A stretch of 64,000 bases of DNA from Caldalkalibacillus salinus (GTDB lineage: Bacteria; Bacillota; Bacilli; Caldalkalibacillales; JCM-10596), in assembly GCF_016745835.1 (NCBI RefSeq), contig NZ_JAERVL010000006.1, positions 186,001-250,000 on the forward strand, in the 5' to 3' direction. The translations under genes were made by a program, and so were the position numbers. Positions 37,412 to 46,361 of this stretch are shown piece after piece (position 1 is the stretch's first letter; every line of letters starts with the position of its first letter). The notes under the pieces were generated by a model that saw only the letters and a list, made by a program, of their open reading frames with translations, had not been told where the DNA came from and made no database searches.

Positions 37412-37779
37412 GTAAAGGCCCCCTCCCTTAAGTCAATCACACTCTGGAGTCGCTGTGGTTGATAATGTATTTCTTTCGGCATTTGAGAGAGATACTCAAT
37501 CCGAAGCCCTTCATTTGTGAGTCGTTCGATAATCTTTAATGTATCATCTTGTGAACCTGTATCTATGAGGTAAATTGTCATATCTTGCCCTTCTATTTTT
37601 GCCCATTCGCTTATAGAACGAATGACCCATTCTACTTTACTTTGTGAATAATGCGTACAGATATAGAATGTCTTTGACGCGGGGTCAATCTGGACTTGCC
37701 ATAATTTTTTACACTGTACCCACACGCAGGCTAATCCGTACATTGCTAATATCCAAAGGATTAAGGATGCCATACCCAT
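37390..37779 (-). CDS. Short membrane-anchored protein with a glycosyltransferase-2-like N-terminal fold
   Basis: A 129-residue protein. One N-terminal membrane helix (residues 3-22) precedes a domain in which TFYICTHYSQSKVEWVIRSI and MTIYLIDTGSQDDTLKII look like the first two beta-alpha units of a GT-A glycosyltransferase, including a DxGSxD-like motif (DTGSQD). A whole GT2 enzyme needs about 220 residues, so this is a half-size protein without the metal-binding DxD. It may be non-catalytic. The link to yaaR by a 22-bp overlap is of unknown meaning. Confidence 0.65.
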   Translation of the reverse strand: MGMASLILWILAMYGLACVWVQCKKLWQVQIDPASKTFYICTHYSQSKVEWVIRSISEWAKIEGQDMTIYLIDTGSQDDTLKIIERLTNEGLRIEYLSQMPKEIHYQPQRLQSVIDLREGAFTCGLRTM

Positions 37780-37849
37780 ACCTCCTTTATGTCAAGGTAT
37801 GCGTACGCACCCACTTTAGTGACATAGGTAAGTAAGGGTGTTCGTAACC

Positions 37850-37915
37850 GACCTGCTCTATCTCAGAGTATATATATAACAAGATAAGTACATTTAAGCT
37901 GAAATAGATCAGGTC
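37850..37915. repeat. Long interrupted inverted repeat between degU and the downstream gene
   Basis: GACCTG-C-TCTAT-C-TCAG (37850-37866) is complementary to CTGA-A-ATAGA-T-CAGGTC (37899-37915): 15 paired bases with two single mismatches around an AT-rich 32-base centre. No U-tract follows, so it is not a simple terminator. It could be an operator straddling a minus-strand promoter. Confidence 0.6.
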
Positions 37916-37958
37916 CCGGTGAGTGTCGTTCTTATCTCGCCTCTCTATGCCAACATGA

Positions 37959-38544
37959 TTACAACCGTACCCAGTTGTTCTTTATTGCTTCTACTACGGC
38001 TTGTGTACGGTCATTGACTTTCATTTTTTGCAGGATGTTGCTCACATGGTTTTTGACTGTTTTTTCACTGATATATAATAGGTCTCCAATTTTCTTGTTC
38101 TATCTTCATGCGTCGGAATTCATCAATGAGTTTCCCCGTTACCTTGGGATGGATGTACGCCCCTCCAGAAGATACGACCTTAATCGCTTCAACTAATGAG
38201 TCGACGTCCATCTCCTTTAATAGATACCCACTTGCACCTGTTTGCAGTGTTTTGTACACATAAGCTTCTTCGTCATGTATAGATAAAATAATAATCTTCG
38301 ACTCAGGTGAGAAGCTCAGGATTTCTTCTGTTGCTTCAACGCCGTTCATGTTCGGCATATTAATATCTAGGAGTATGACGTCGGGCTTGTATTGTTGAAC
38401 GAGTAGTAACGCTTCTGTTCCGTCTGATCCCTCTCCAACAACACTAAAGTTATCTTCCATTTCAATGATGCGTTTCACACCTTCTCGAAAGATCTTGTGA
38501 TCATCAATGAGCAGTATATTGACTTGTTTGGTTTGATTCACCAT
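37959..38544 (-). pseudogene. degU: degU response regulator gene with internal deletion and frameshift
   Basis: The frame from ATG 38544 (GGAGGGAGTCAACG upstream) encodes an intact receiver domain: DD at residues 14-15, phospho-acceptor in ILLDINMPN, and [12 protein letters not shown]. After [11 protein letters not shown] it ends within four codons at a TGA (38065-38067). The missing C-terminus is found one frame away: [19 protein letters not shown] to the TAA at 37959-37961. Compared with known DegU proteins, about 27 residues (LTRREVEVL-type helix and GKSNRxIGE) are absent. The lost length, about 80 bp, is not a multiple of three. What remains is a receiver without a DNA-binding domain, unless the assembly is wrong. 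Confidence 0.85.
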
Positions 38545-39709
38545 CGTTGACTCCCTCCTCATTTTGGTCTTCATCGGCCGGTAGCATGATGATAACCTTG
38601 GTGCCTTTACTCGGCTCGGAATACACTTGAAAGTCTCCTTCAAGCAGTTTTACCCTTTCTTTCATACCCATAAGTCCAAAACCCTCGCTCTCAGATTGAG
38701 ATTGATTGTCTTGGTCAAAACCCACTCCATTGTCTTCTATCACAACCTGAACATGATCGCTAGAGAAAGAGAGATTCACTGTCGCTTTTGTCGCTTGTGC
38801 ATGCTTGATAATATTATTAAGCGACTCCTGAATTAAACGGAAGACGGCAACGTCCAATGATGAGGATGAATGAATCTCCTTCCCTTTCGTCTTAAATTTG
38901 ATTTTCACGTCTACTTTTTGTTGTATTCTCTCTATGTATTTCTTCAGTGTAGGAACTAGACCCAAATCATCCAGTGCCATTGGCCTCAAGTCAAATATGA
39001 TACGCCTAACATCCGCTAAGCTTTCTCTAGCTGACTGCTTGAGACTTTGTAATTCTTCTTTCGCCCTTAACTCATCCCCAGTTGAAAGGACCTTGTCCAC
39101 TAAGTCCATTCGTAGGACGAGGTGCGCCATTGATTGCGCTGGACCATCGTGTATCTCTCTCGCTAAACGCTTCCGTTCCTCTTCCTGTGCTTGAATGACT
39201 TTAAATCCTAATTGTTGGTTCTGGTGTGCATCCTCGATCATTTGTTTCATTTCTGCCATGTTACCCGACAGATATTCGACAACGACACCAAACTGTGTTA
39301 AGACCCCTTCTGCCCTTTCAACCGTTTGTTCAATGTTGCGCAAGCGCAACTGAAGATCATCCCTTTTCTCTCTCAGTTGCTTTTCTTTTTCCTGTAACAA
39401 GATCCGCTCAACCTGTATGGTATTTGCCCTCTCGTACGCTTGGCGTATATCTTCTTCTGTGTACACCGTAAAATTACGACTCACTTGTGAAAGTTTTTTG
39501 CGTGCGCTCAGGAACTGCGCTTCTAAAACATCGTTTTTTTCGATTACGTCTTCGACTTCGCCCTTGACCTTTTTGATTTCGCGCTCTAAGTTGATCATTT
39601 CTTGTCTGGCTTGTTCTGCGATATCAAATACTTGATACTTGGTTTCTTCCATTGTGTTGAGGGCTCGTTCAATCACGCCGTCTAACGACGCTACTTCAAT
39701 TGCCATCAT
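38504..39709 (-). CDS. degS: Sensor histidine kinase DegS
   Basis: A 401-residue cytoplasmic two-component kinase/phosphatase. The long N-terminal coiled-coil DegS sensor domain (residues 1-170) is followed by the HisKA_3 box [20 protein letters not shown] with the phospho-histidine near 190, and an HATPase_c domain with [10 protein letters not shown] and [11 protein letters not shown]. The C-terminus overlaps degU by 41 bp. In B. subtilis DegSU controls exoenzymes, competence and motility. The kinase is intact while its partner gene is damaged. Confidence 0.96.
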   Translation of the reverse strand: MMAIEVASLDGVIERALNTMEETKYQVFDIAEQARQEMINLEREIKKVKGEVEDVIEKNDVLEAQFLSARKKLSQVSRNFTVYTEEDIRQAYERANTIQVERILLQEKEKQLREKRDDLQLRLRNIEQTVERAEGVLTQFGVVVEYLSGNMAEMKQMIEDAHQNQQLGFKVIQAQEEERKRLAREIHDGPAQSMAHLVLRMDLVDKVLSTGDELRAKEELQSLKQSARESLADVRRIIFDLRPMALDDLGLVPTLKKYIERIQQKVDVKIKFKTKGKEIHSSSSLDVAVFRLIQESLNNIIKHAQATKATVNLSFSSDHVQVVIEDNGVGFDQDNQSQSESEGFGLMGMKERVKLLEGDFQVYSEPSKGTKVIIMLPADEDQNEEGVNDGESNQTSQYTAH

Positions 39710-39930
39710 CTCACATCCCTGTTCCCCATAGTTTTGATTAAGTCTCTGATTAGGCGGGACAGCATCTTGAAATCGCAGTTACCTGACTCAATTTTTAGTT
39801 ATTAAGTCCTTCATACCTATATCTATCTCTCTACTTCTATTGTAGCGGATAAAAGGCTTGGCAACATTGGGAAATTTTCTAGGGTACTTTTTTACTAGTT
39901 TAAGATAAAATTTGCCATTTGCACAATAAT

Positions 39931-39969
39931 AAAAAAACCTCAAAAGCTTTGAATGTGAGCTTTTGAGGT
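39931..39969 (-). terminator. Intrinsic terminator after metK
   Basis: Minus-strand stem CCTCAAAAGCT/AGCTTTTGAGG with a short loop followed by TTTTTTT. It lies 70 bp beyond the metK stop. Confidence 0.9.
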
Positions 39970-40038
39970 CGTTTAATGGCGATTTATTGCATTTTTTGAC
40001 CAATTTTCATTCGGACATCGCCTGCCCTTAAACAGATA

Positions 40039-41241
40039 TCATGGTCGATACTTTTTAAGGATCTCCGCTCTATCTGTTCTTTCCCAAGGTAAATCGACGT
40101 CGTGACGCCCGAAATGACCGTAAGCAGCTGTCTGGCGATACATCGGACGGCGTAGGTCTAATTCTTTAATTATCCCTGCCGGGCGTAGGTCAAAATGCTC
40201 GCGTACGATTTCAGCTAACTTTTCCTCATCTAGGACACCTGTCCCAAACGTGTCGATCGCGACTGAAACGGGTTGAGCCACACCAATGGCATATGCGAGC
40301 TGGACTTCAACCTTATCTGCGAGGTCAGCTGCTACGATATTTTTGGCCACATATCTTGCAGCGTAGGCTGCTGAACGGTCGACTTTAGTGGGATCCTTAC
40401 CAGAAAAAGCACCCCCGCCATGTCTGGCATACCCTCCGTACGTATCAACGATAATTTTACGGCCGGTTAGACCTGCATCACCCTGAGGCCCCCCAATTAC
40501 AAAACGGCCTGTCGGGTTAATGAAGATTTTCGTCTCTTCATCCACCCAATCACTCGGGACATTAGGCGTGATCACTTTTTGGATAAGGTCTTTCCTAATT
40601 TGCTCTTGATCCACTTCAGGATGATGTTGTGTTGAAATCACGATTGTATCAATTCGAACGGGTTCATTATTTTCATCATATTCAATCGTGACTTGTGTTT
40701 TGGCGTCAGGACGAAGATAATCTATCGTTTCTTTTTTTCTAGCTTCGCTCATTTTTCTAGCCAATTTATGTGCTAATGAAATCGGTAGAGGCATAAACTC
40801 AGGTGTTTCTTTACACGCAAAGCCAAACATTAGCCCTTGGTCTCCTGCACCTATGGCTTCAATCTCTTGATCAGTCATTTGTCCTTCACGGGACTCCAAA
40901 GCTTGGTTGACACCTTGGGCAATATCAGGGGACTGTTCATTAATGGCCGTTAATACTGAGCAGGTTTCGTAGTCAAATCCGTATTTGGCCCGTGTATAGC
41001 CAATATCTTTGACCGTATCGCGAACAATCTTGGGAATATCGACATAACACTCTGTGGTAATTTCTCCGGCTACTAATACCAGGCCCGTGCTGACGGAGAC
41101 TTCACAAGCCACCCGGGCATTGGGGTCCTTTTCCAAGATGGCGTCTAAGATGGCATCTGAAATTTGATCACAAATTTTATCTGGGTGACCTTCTGTTACG
41201 GACTCAGATGTAAATAAGCGATGTCCCTTTTTTAAGGCCAT
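40039..41241 (-). CDS. metK: S-adenosylmethionine synthetase
   Basis: A 400-residue enzyme making SAM from methionine and ATP. Signatures [13 protein letters not shown] near residue 120 and [19 protein letters not shown] near 260 match the two MetK patterns; the N-terminal [20 protein letters not shown] binds ATP. Length is normal. The leader carries a SAM-I riboswitch, so it should be shut off when SAM is plentiful. ATG at 41241 has AAAGGGAGGAACG upstream. Confidence 0.98.
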   Translation of the reverse strand: MALKKGHRLFTSESVTEGHPDKICDQISDAILDAILEKDPNARVACEVSVSTGLVLVAGEITTECYVDIPKIVRDTVKDIGYTRAKYGFDYETCSVLTAINEQSPDIAQGVNQALESREGQMTDQEIEAIGAGDQGLMFGFACKETPEFMPLPISLAHKLARKMSEARKKETIDYLRPDAKTQVTIEYDENNEPVRIDTIVISTQHHPEVDQEQIRKDLIQKVITPNVPSDWVDEETKIFINPTGRFVIGGPQGDAGLTGRKIIVDTYGGYARHGGGAFSGKDPTKVDRSAAYAARYVAKNIVAADLADKVEVQLAYAIGVAQPVSVAIDTFGTGVLDEEKLAEIVREHFDLRPAGIIKELDLRRPMYRQTAAYGHFGRHDVDLPWERTDRAEILKKYRP

Positions 41242-41341
41242 TCTCGTTCCTCCCTTTCATTATTACGTTATAGTATGTGCATGAATTGATACGGTACTCA
41301 TTCCCTTTGATATGCCATGATAAAAAGTGCTCTATACAAAT

Positions 41342-41367
41342 AAAAACGCCTAGAGAAAAAGGCGTTT
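41342..41367 (-). terminator. Terminator of the metK SAM-I riboswitch
   Basis: Minus-strand AAACGCC/GGCGTTT hairpin followed by TTTATTTG, just downstream of the aptamer and upstream of metK. Confidence 0.82.
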
Positions 41368-41387
41368 ACAGTAAAGCATGACCTCTT

Positions 41388-41509
41388 CTCTTATCTTCCA
41401 AGAACGTCGTCGTTCTTGCAGGTTAGCACCTGTTCCTCTTTTATACTAAAAAAAGAGGGAGGTTGCCGAGCGTCATTGGGCCTGTCCCTCACACTCCTCA
41501 GGATAAGAG
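41388..41509 (-). ncRNA. SAM-I (S-box) riboswitch
   Basis: On the minus strand the P1 arms CTCTTATC (41509 side) and GATAAGAG (41388-41395) enclose the class blocks GAGGGACAGGCCC, ATGACGCTCGGCAACC and GGTGCTAACCTGCAAG. The order and spacing are those of the S-box aptamer. SAM binding would favour the terminator at 41342-41367. Confidence 0.96.
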
Positions 41510-41525
41510 TATCCGTTTCAGGCAT

Positions 41526-41554
41526 ATCCTACCCTATTTGTCCACCTCTGTCAA
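41526..41554 (-). promoter_or_regulatory. SigA promoter of metK
   Basis: Minus-strand TTGACA at 41554-41549, 17-bp spacer, TAGGAT at 41531-41526, about 10 bp before the riboswitch. Confidence 0.85.
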
Positions 41555-41762
41555 CGAATATAGTCAATTAGTCTCAATTTATAAAATGAAGGAATTTTTA
41601 TCCTCTACTAGCAGGAAGATGTCACAACATGTCGAATAGTCATAATAAAGAAGTTTTATGCGATTTTTTGGCGCATTTTGTTATCTTCAGGCGGCACCTT
41701 ATCTGGTTTTATAACCAGACAAACAGACGTCAGACTACAAGAGAGAATAGGAGGAAAAACGT

Positions 41763-43553
41763 ATGAACTTAAACCTAAGGGGTATTCAAGGGAAACTCAT
41801 ACTGGTGTTAGCAATTACACTGATTGTCCCAACGTCCATACTCGGGTTTCTGAGTTACAAACAGACGGAGGTTATCAATCATACCGCTGTGATTGGCTCC
41901 AAAGAAGAACTAGAGGACATGTCATCATCCTTTAAAAAGTTATTCGAAGAGACAGAGGAACTTCTTGATGACTTAAGTCAAAGACCAGAGCTTAACGTTG
42001 CTCGTAATAACTTTCAAGACGCTACGACGGACTTAAACCATTTACCGTCCGTTAATGATGGCAGTAAAACGGAGTACTACTATGAGTATTTCAAAAAAAT
42101 CACAGATGAATCTGAATACATCATGAACGCGTATGTCGGGTCTCAAGAAGGAGAATTCTATCTCTACCCTGTACCACCTTCTAGTGTGGACTTGACAGAA
42201 TTCGACCCTCGTGTACGTGATTGGTACCAACAAGCTGTGGACAATCCAGGACAGATCATCTATACAGAGCCCTATATTGATACGGGTTCGGGAGACACCA
42301 CGCTCACATTGGCCAAAACCGTACATGCAAATGACGGCAGTGTCGTAGGGGTCGTTGGGCTGGATTTTGAAATGAACAAGCTAGCAATTATGAGCCGTGA
42401 AACGATCAAAACGAACACGTTCTTAATTATTATCTTATCTTCTCTTATTGGTTTGGTGGGTCTATACTTCTTCATTCGCTCCTTTACGAGTCGGATCTAT
42501 GCTCTGAAGGATACCATTGCGGCTTTAGAAAGAGGAGACTACACACAGCGTGTTAACATCAGTGGAAATGATGAGATCAGCGAATTAAGTCAATCCTTGA
42601 ACCGTATGGCCGATACGAACCAAACATTATTAAGAACTGTCCTGGACTCTACAAGTAATGTGACACACTCGGCGCACGATATGCTGTCTCAAACCCAAAC
42701 GTACAATGCGCAAACGGATGATATCGCACGTGCCATCGAAGAAATTGCTAGTGGGGCAACAGACCAAGCCAACTCTGCTGAGGAAAACTCACGCATGATT
42801 AGTGAATTGGCTGATATGGTCATCGAGCTAAAAGAGGATTCTCAAGAGGCTGCCACATTAGCGAACCAAACAGAACAAGTGAGTACCCAAGGGGTTAACA
42901 CACTCACTTCACTCACGAAGCTATCTAGTGACGTGGCGAGTAAAAATACACAGACAGTGGACACGATCCAACAGCTCGGAGCCAAATCGAAGCAGGTTGG
43001 AGAGATTTCACAAATTATCACCAATATTGCTGATCAAACGAACCTACTAGCCTTAAACGCAGCGATTGAGGCAGCACGTGCTGGAGAACACGGTAAAGGG
43101 TTCGCCGTTGTTGCTGACGAAGTCCGTAAGCTTGCTGAGGAATCCGGTAATTCGGCGTCTAACATCGAAGATATCGTGAAGGATATCCAGAACGAGATTA
43201 AGAAGAGTATCTCCTCTATGGATTCGATGAAAGACATCGTAGATGAACAGAACAACGCCGTCGATCATACAAAAGAATCCTTTGAAGAGGTCCTCAAGGC
43301 TATCGAGGAGACGACAAGCCGCATTCAAAGAATCACGACCTTCATTGAGCAGATCGACAAGAAGAAGGATGGCATGTTAACAGCCATTGAAGATATGTCT
43401 GCGATCAGTGAAGAAACAGCAGCAAGCTCAGAAGAAGTTTCTGCTACAACGGAAGAGCAGCGTAAACTGATCGGTAACCTCCTTGAAGTTGCGGATAGCT
43501 TAGAAGGTACAGCACAAGAGCTTGAAGGTAAGATTAGAAGATTTACACTCTAA
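41763..43553 (+). CDS. Methyl-accepting chemotaxis protein with dCache sensor
   Basis: A 596-residue chemoreceptor. A transmembrane helix (about 12-30) and a second one (about 218-238) bracket an extracytoplasmic dCache domain of about 185 residues; this has VRDWYQQA and VVGLDFEM, features of the amine/amino-acid binding dCache class. A HAMP domain follows, then the signalling domain with the hairpin tip [20 protein letters not shown] and [23 protein letters not shown] 41763 follows AGGAGGAAAAACGT. It is a single gene on the plus strand. The ligand is not known. Confidence 0.95.
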   Translation: MNLNLRGIQGKLILVLAITLIVPTSILGFLSYKQTEVINHTAVIGSKEELEDMSSSFKKLFEETEELLDDLSQRPELNVARNNFQDATTDLNHLPSVNDGSKTEYYYEYFKKITDESEYIMNAYVGSQEGEFYLYPVPPSSVDLTEFDPRVRDWYQQAVDNPGQIIYTEPYIDTGSGDTTLTLAKTVHANDGSVVGVVGLDFEMNKLAIMSRETIKTNTFLIIILSSLIGLVGLYFFIRSFTSRIYALKDTIAALERGDYTQRVNISGNDEISELSQSLNRMADTNQTLLRTVLDSTSNVTHSAHDMLSQTQTYNAQTDDIARAIEEIASGATDQANSAEENSRMISELADMVIELKEDSQEAATLANQTEQVSTQGVNTLTSLTKLSSDVASKNTQTVDTIQQLGAKSKQVGEISQIITNIADQTNLLALNAAIEAARAGEHGKGFAVVADEVRKLAEESGNSASNIEDIVKDIQNEIKKSISSMDSMKDIVDEQNNAVDHTKESFEEVLKAIEETTSRIQRITTFIEQIDKKKDGMLTAIEDMSAISEETAASSEEVSATTEEQRKLIGNLLEVADSLEGTAQELEGKIRRFTL

Positions 43554-43712
43554 AATAGGTCTGAAATTTTTTCAGTGTATGACTTTCACAACCTTTAGAT
43601 TCCCCAGCAATGACGATTTTTTATAAACTTTGTCGAAGCTGTACTCTTCTTCCAAATTATATAGTACAATGAGTTTACGACTTTTGATACACGGTAGAAG
43701 GAGGGGTATCTA

Positions 43713-43886
43713 CTGGTTAAAAAAATCGATCAACTATATACAGAAGTGGAAATCAAAAGGCATATTCTACACGAACGCATTAGAGTCTATCGTGACTTTA
43801 CACACCCAAAAATCGTTGAAATAAGCCAAGAGCTTGATACCCTTCTGAACCGAATTAACGCTGAAAAGGTTAAAAATACGGAATAA
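43713..43886 (+). CDS. Spo0E-like small aspartyl-phosphate phosphatase, apparent CTG start
   Basis: A 57-residue peptide too short for routine calling. The C-terminal VEISQELDTLLNRIN is the family signature (SQELD-x-L-N), preceded by the expected first helix with IKRHILHERIRVYRDF. Spo0E-family proteins dephosphorylate Spo0A-P and delay sporulation. An excellent AGGAGGGG is eight bases before a CTG codon, and no in-frame ATG, GTG or TTG is available; CTG is the only reasonable start. It follows the chemoreceptor gene by 159 bp and is followed by its own terminator. Confidence 0.75.
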   Translation: MVKKIDQLYTEVEIKRHILHERIRVYRDFTHPKIVEISQELDTLLNRINAEKVKNTE

Positions 43887-43985
43887 AGTTTTAAAAATGG
43901 TACTTGCTCATAGCAACGATTGTAAGCATATATAAATTTGATGTTTTAAATCGATCAATACCAGCATTAATAAAATGCCATATGG

Positions 43986-44018
43986 AAAGGGTCAAGACAT
44001 TCTGTCTTGACCCTTTTT
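43986..44018 (+). terminator. Intrinsic terminator after the Spo0E-like gene
   Basis: AAAGGGTCAAGAC and GTCTTGACCCTTT form a 13-bp perfect stem around ATTCT, with a TTTTT tail. Confidence 0.92.
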
Positions 44019-44268
44019 CAGTCTCTTTATTGTGATTGAGCGACATCCTGCTGTTTCTACAATACTATATACTAATTTCTATTATACGAATCAATTTCAT
44101 AAAGCACTGTTTAAATTGCTCGGAAGAGCATAATGTTCAAAAATTGCCTTTTTTCATGGTCTGTTTGATCCTGAACCCATTACCTTTCTAAGAAGGTTAT
44201 TCTGTCCGTTTATCCTGCTGAACGCATTCGTTTCGTTATTGCTATTTGAAGATTTGCTTCGCCAACAC

Positions 44269-44580
44269 TCACTTGTTCAGATTCGGATAAACAAATGAAA
44301 TGGATCGCCGACTAACATCACAACGTCCTGTTGTAACGTCGGCACTAGCACATCCTGTGCGTCGAAGGTCAGTCATCAAACAGAATCTGAACAAAGCAAC
44401 TCTAAGAATCTTATAGACCTTTTGGCAAAGCGAATATTGGGCAAGTGGGCAGTCCTTACATTCTTTTGGACGGGTGTACCTTATCGTTTGGTATTTCGGG
44501 TCAAAACTGTCATATCGATAAGAATGTTCTCGAACGCATGTCGGTGCAAAATGTTTGTCAAACCCTTCGGGTTCTATCAT
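44269..44580 (-). pseudogene. Transposase remnant
   Basis: A 103-codon frame whose first 60 residues resemble the central part of a DDE transposase (FAPTCVREHSYRYDSF, KECKDCPLAQYSLCQKVYK with the cysteine set CxxCPxxxxxxC). The rest (LFRFCLMTDLRRTG) has the LRRxT continuation but is scrambled, and the N-terminal and catalytic regions are absent. No inverted repeats were found. The surrounding 44019-44268 stretch shows no gene and may include other decayed IS sequence. Confidence 0.6.
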
Positions 44581-44595
44581 ACATGTATGTGGCGA

Positions 44596-45792
44596 CTACA
44601 GAACTTTTTGTTTTCCACGCTTCTTTTTCTTTCCTTGACCAAAGATCATCCATGACCCTGGTAAGTACTGTACAATGAGTACAATGAGCCATGAGCCGAA
44701 CAAAGCGACCGCCCAACCTCCAGCAATATAAAGGTGATAACGCATAATTTCAGAAGGCTCACCTAGATTTCGCCAGAAGTATAGTAGCATAGGATGGACG
44801 AGATAGATGCCAAAGGAAGCGACACCTAACTTCACCACTGTCTTTTTGACAATGGCAGGCACTTTTTCCTTCAGCCAAACGGCGACATAGTATAGAAATA
44901 AAATCGATACGAGTGTATATAGGTTCCACGCTAACTCATACCAGCGTGTATTAACCCAGTCGTTGTACACGTAAGCATTGTAGTACAGATAAACGTGATA
45001 CAAGCCTGTTCCCAACCAGGTGAGAAAGACAAGACCCTTGAAAGTACCCGTGTACTGACGTCCTTTTATGCTGACGTTCTGCAACCAGGCTGTGATTCTC
45101 TCAAAATAAACACCGACGACGGCTCCTAGCGTATAATACGTGAGGTAGGAAAAGAATAAGCTCCCTTTGTACGGAAATTCAAGGACGTAGTGGTTGTAGA
45201 AGAAAAAGCCCCACTGTCCAATGATTCCGAGGAAAAAAATCACCTTTGCTAGCCATTTCATTCTCTGGAGCGCAAAAAGTAAAACGGGAAATAACACATA
45301 AAACTGTATACTGATGATGACAAAGTATAAGTGCGTATAGGCGTTACCAAATGCAAGGTCATCGGTTATAAATGCTTTCAAATCAAATTGTTGGAGCTGT
45401 TGCCAACTCTCAAACCCATGTGTCAATAACAATACGTGATACCCGACAGACCAAACCAGATAAGGCACAAGAATATACAGCAAACGTTTTTGGTAAAATT
45501 GCCTGATACGCTGGGTATTGAGCGCCTTAACATAGTAAGTATAGAACAGGACAAGGCTGCTTAAAAAGATAAAGGTCGGTGTTCCAAGCTTACCGAACCT
45601 GTTTAAGAAGATATAAATCGGGTACAAACTAGAGTGCTCCATGGTTACCGTAGGAACCGATGTGGCATGCACAAAAAGGACCCCCAAAATGGCGAGCCCA
45701 CGCATCATATCTACTTCTTCAATATATTGTCGTTGACTGAGATCAGGTAACGACTGGCCTTGTACTTTTTTCGCTTTCTTATTCGATTTCAT
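44596..45792 (-). CDS. Acyltransferase 3 family membrane protein
   Basis: A 398-residue integral membrane protein with ten or more hydrophobic segments. The N-terminal MMRGLAILGVLFVHATSV has the family histidine (FVHA) after a charged motif, and FGKLGTPTFIFLSSLVLFY follows. Members transfer acetyl or other acyl groups to exported polysaccharides or surface glycans. It ends in a very basic tail (GKKKKRGKQKVL). The start overlaps the preceding exported-protein gene by 14 bp, so the pair is probably functionally tied. Confidence 0.9.
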   Translation of the reverse strand: MKSNKKAKKVQGQSLPDLSQRQYIEEVDMMRGLAILGVLFVHATSVPTVTMEHSSLYPIYIFLNRFGKLGTPTFIFLSSLVLFYTYYVKALNTQRIRQFYQKRLLYILVPYLVWSVGYHVLLLTHGFESWQQLQQFDLKAFITDDLAFGNAYTHLYFVIISIQFYVLFPVLLFALQRMKWLAKVIFFLGIIGQWGFFFYNHYVLEFPYKGSLFFSYLTYYTLGAVVGVYFERITAWLQNVSIKGRQYTGTFKGLVFLTWLGTGLYHVYLYYNAYVYNDWVNTRWYELAWNLYTLVSILFLYYVAVWLKEKVPAIVKKTVVKLGVASFGIYLVHPMLLYFWRNLGEPSEIMRYHLYIAGGWAVALFGSWLIVLIVQYLPGSWMIFGQGKKKKRGKQKVL

Positions 45793-46288
45793 AGTTTCCT
45801 CTTATCATGACGTGACTTGGTCCTTTGATCACTTCAATCCCACGGCCATCCGATCTAGGGATGAGTAACAGATGATTCAGTGGAATGTTTGTCCCACGTA
45901 TATCGTTCCCTGCTGTGACATCAGGGATACCATCCCCACCTGGTCCTATGATGCCATTCGCCTGACCGGTACGCACGATAATCTCTGTTCCCGCTTCCCC
46001 GATCAATTTCTGTCCTTCTTCTAAACGCTCAACCACCATCGGTGAGGAGCCTGAGGTCGTCCCATCACCTCCACCATGGCCTGTATCTGCGGAAAGCTCT
46101 GCACGGAGCTCTGCTTTAATCTCTGCTACTTTTTCGTCCATATATGACTTTGTAATAAGCGGATCTTCTGCCGTCCCTGGCTCGGCATTGTTCGCTGATG
46201 TCCCAGTGCCTATTAGTAATGCGGCAAGCATCACGGTGACCACTGTTCCTATTTTCCCCTTGTTCATGGTTGTCCCATTCATCTTCAT
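45779..46288 (-). CDS. Small exported protein of unknown function, linked to the acyltransferase
   Basis: A 169-residue protein with a signal-like hydrophobic stretch (VVTVMLAALLIGTGTSA, residues 16-32). The mature part has DPLITKSYMDEKVAEIKAEL, a coiled-coil start seen in several Bacillales surface-associated proteins, a glycine/serine linker, and a compact C-terminal region with EIIVRTGQANGIIGPGGDGIPDVTAG. No enzyme motif is recognised. ATG at 46288 has GGGAGGGAGAC upstream. Confidence 0.8.
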   Translation of the reverse strand: MKMNGTTMNKGKIGTVVTVMLAALLIGTGTSANNAEPGTAEDPLITKSYMDEKVAEIKAELRAELSADTGHGGGDGTTSGSSPMVVERLEEGQKLIGEAGTEIIVRTGQANGIIGPGGDGIPDVTAGNDIRGTNIPLNHLLLIPRSDGRGIEVIKGPSHVMIRGNYEIE

Positions 46289-46361
46289 GTCTCCCTCCCG
46301 TAATCGTTATATGATTGACGTTTTGTATTCATCAAGAGATCCAACCGTTCATGTATTATCC

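Noticed and set aside
41640-41665. SigD promoter for the chemoreceptor gene
   Set aside because: TAAA and GCGATTTT occur, but the spacing is about 10 instead of 15 bases and the -10 does not match.
43630-43824. 64-codon frame overlapping the Spo0E-like gene
   Set aside because: It has no family features and is read in another frame; the ribosome-binding site and SQELD motif belong to 43713-43886.
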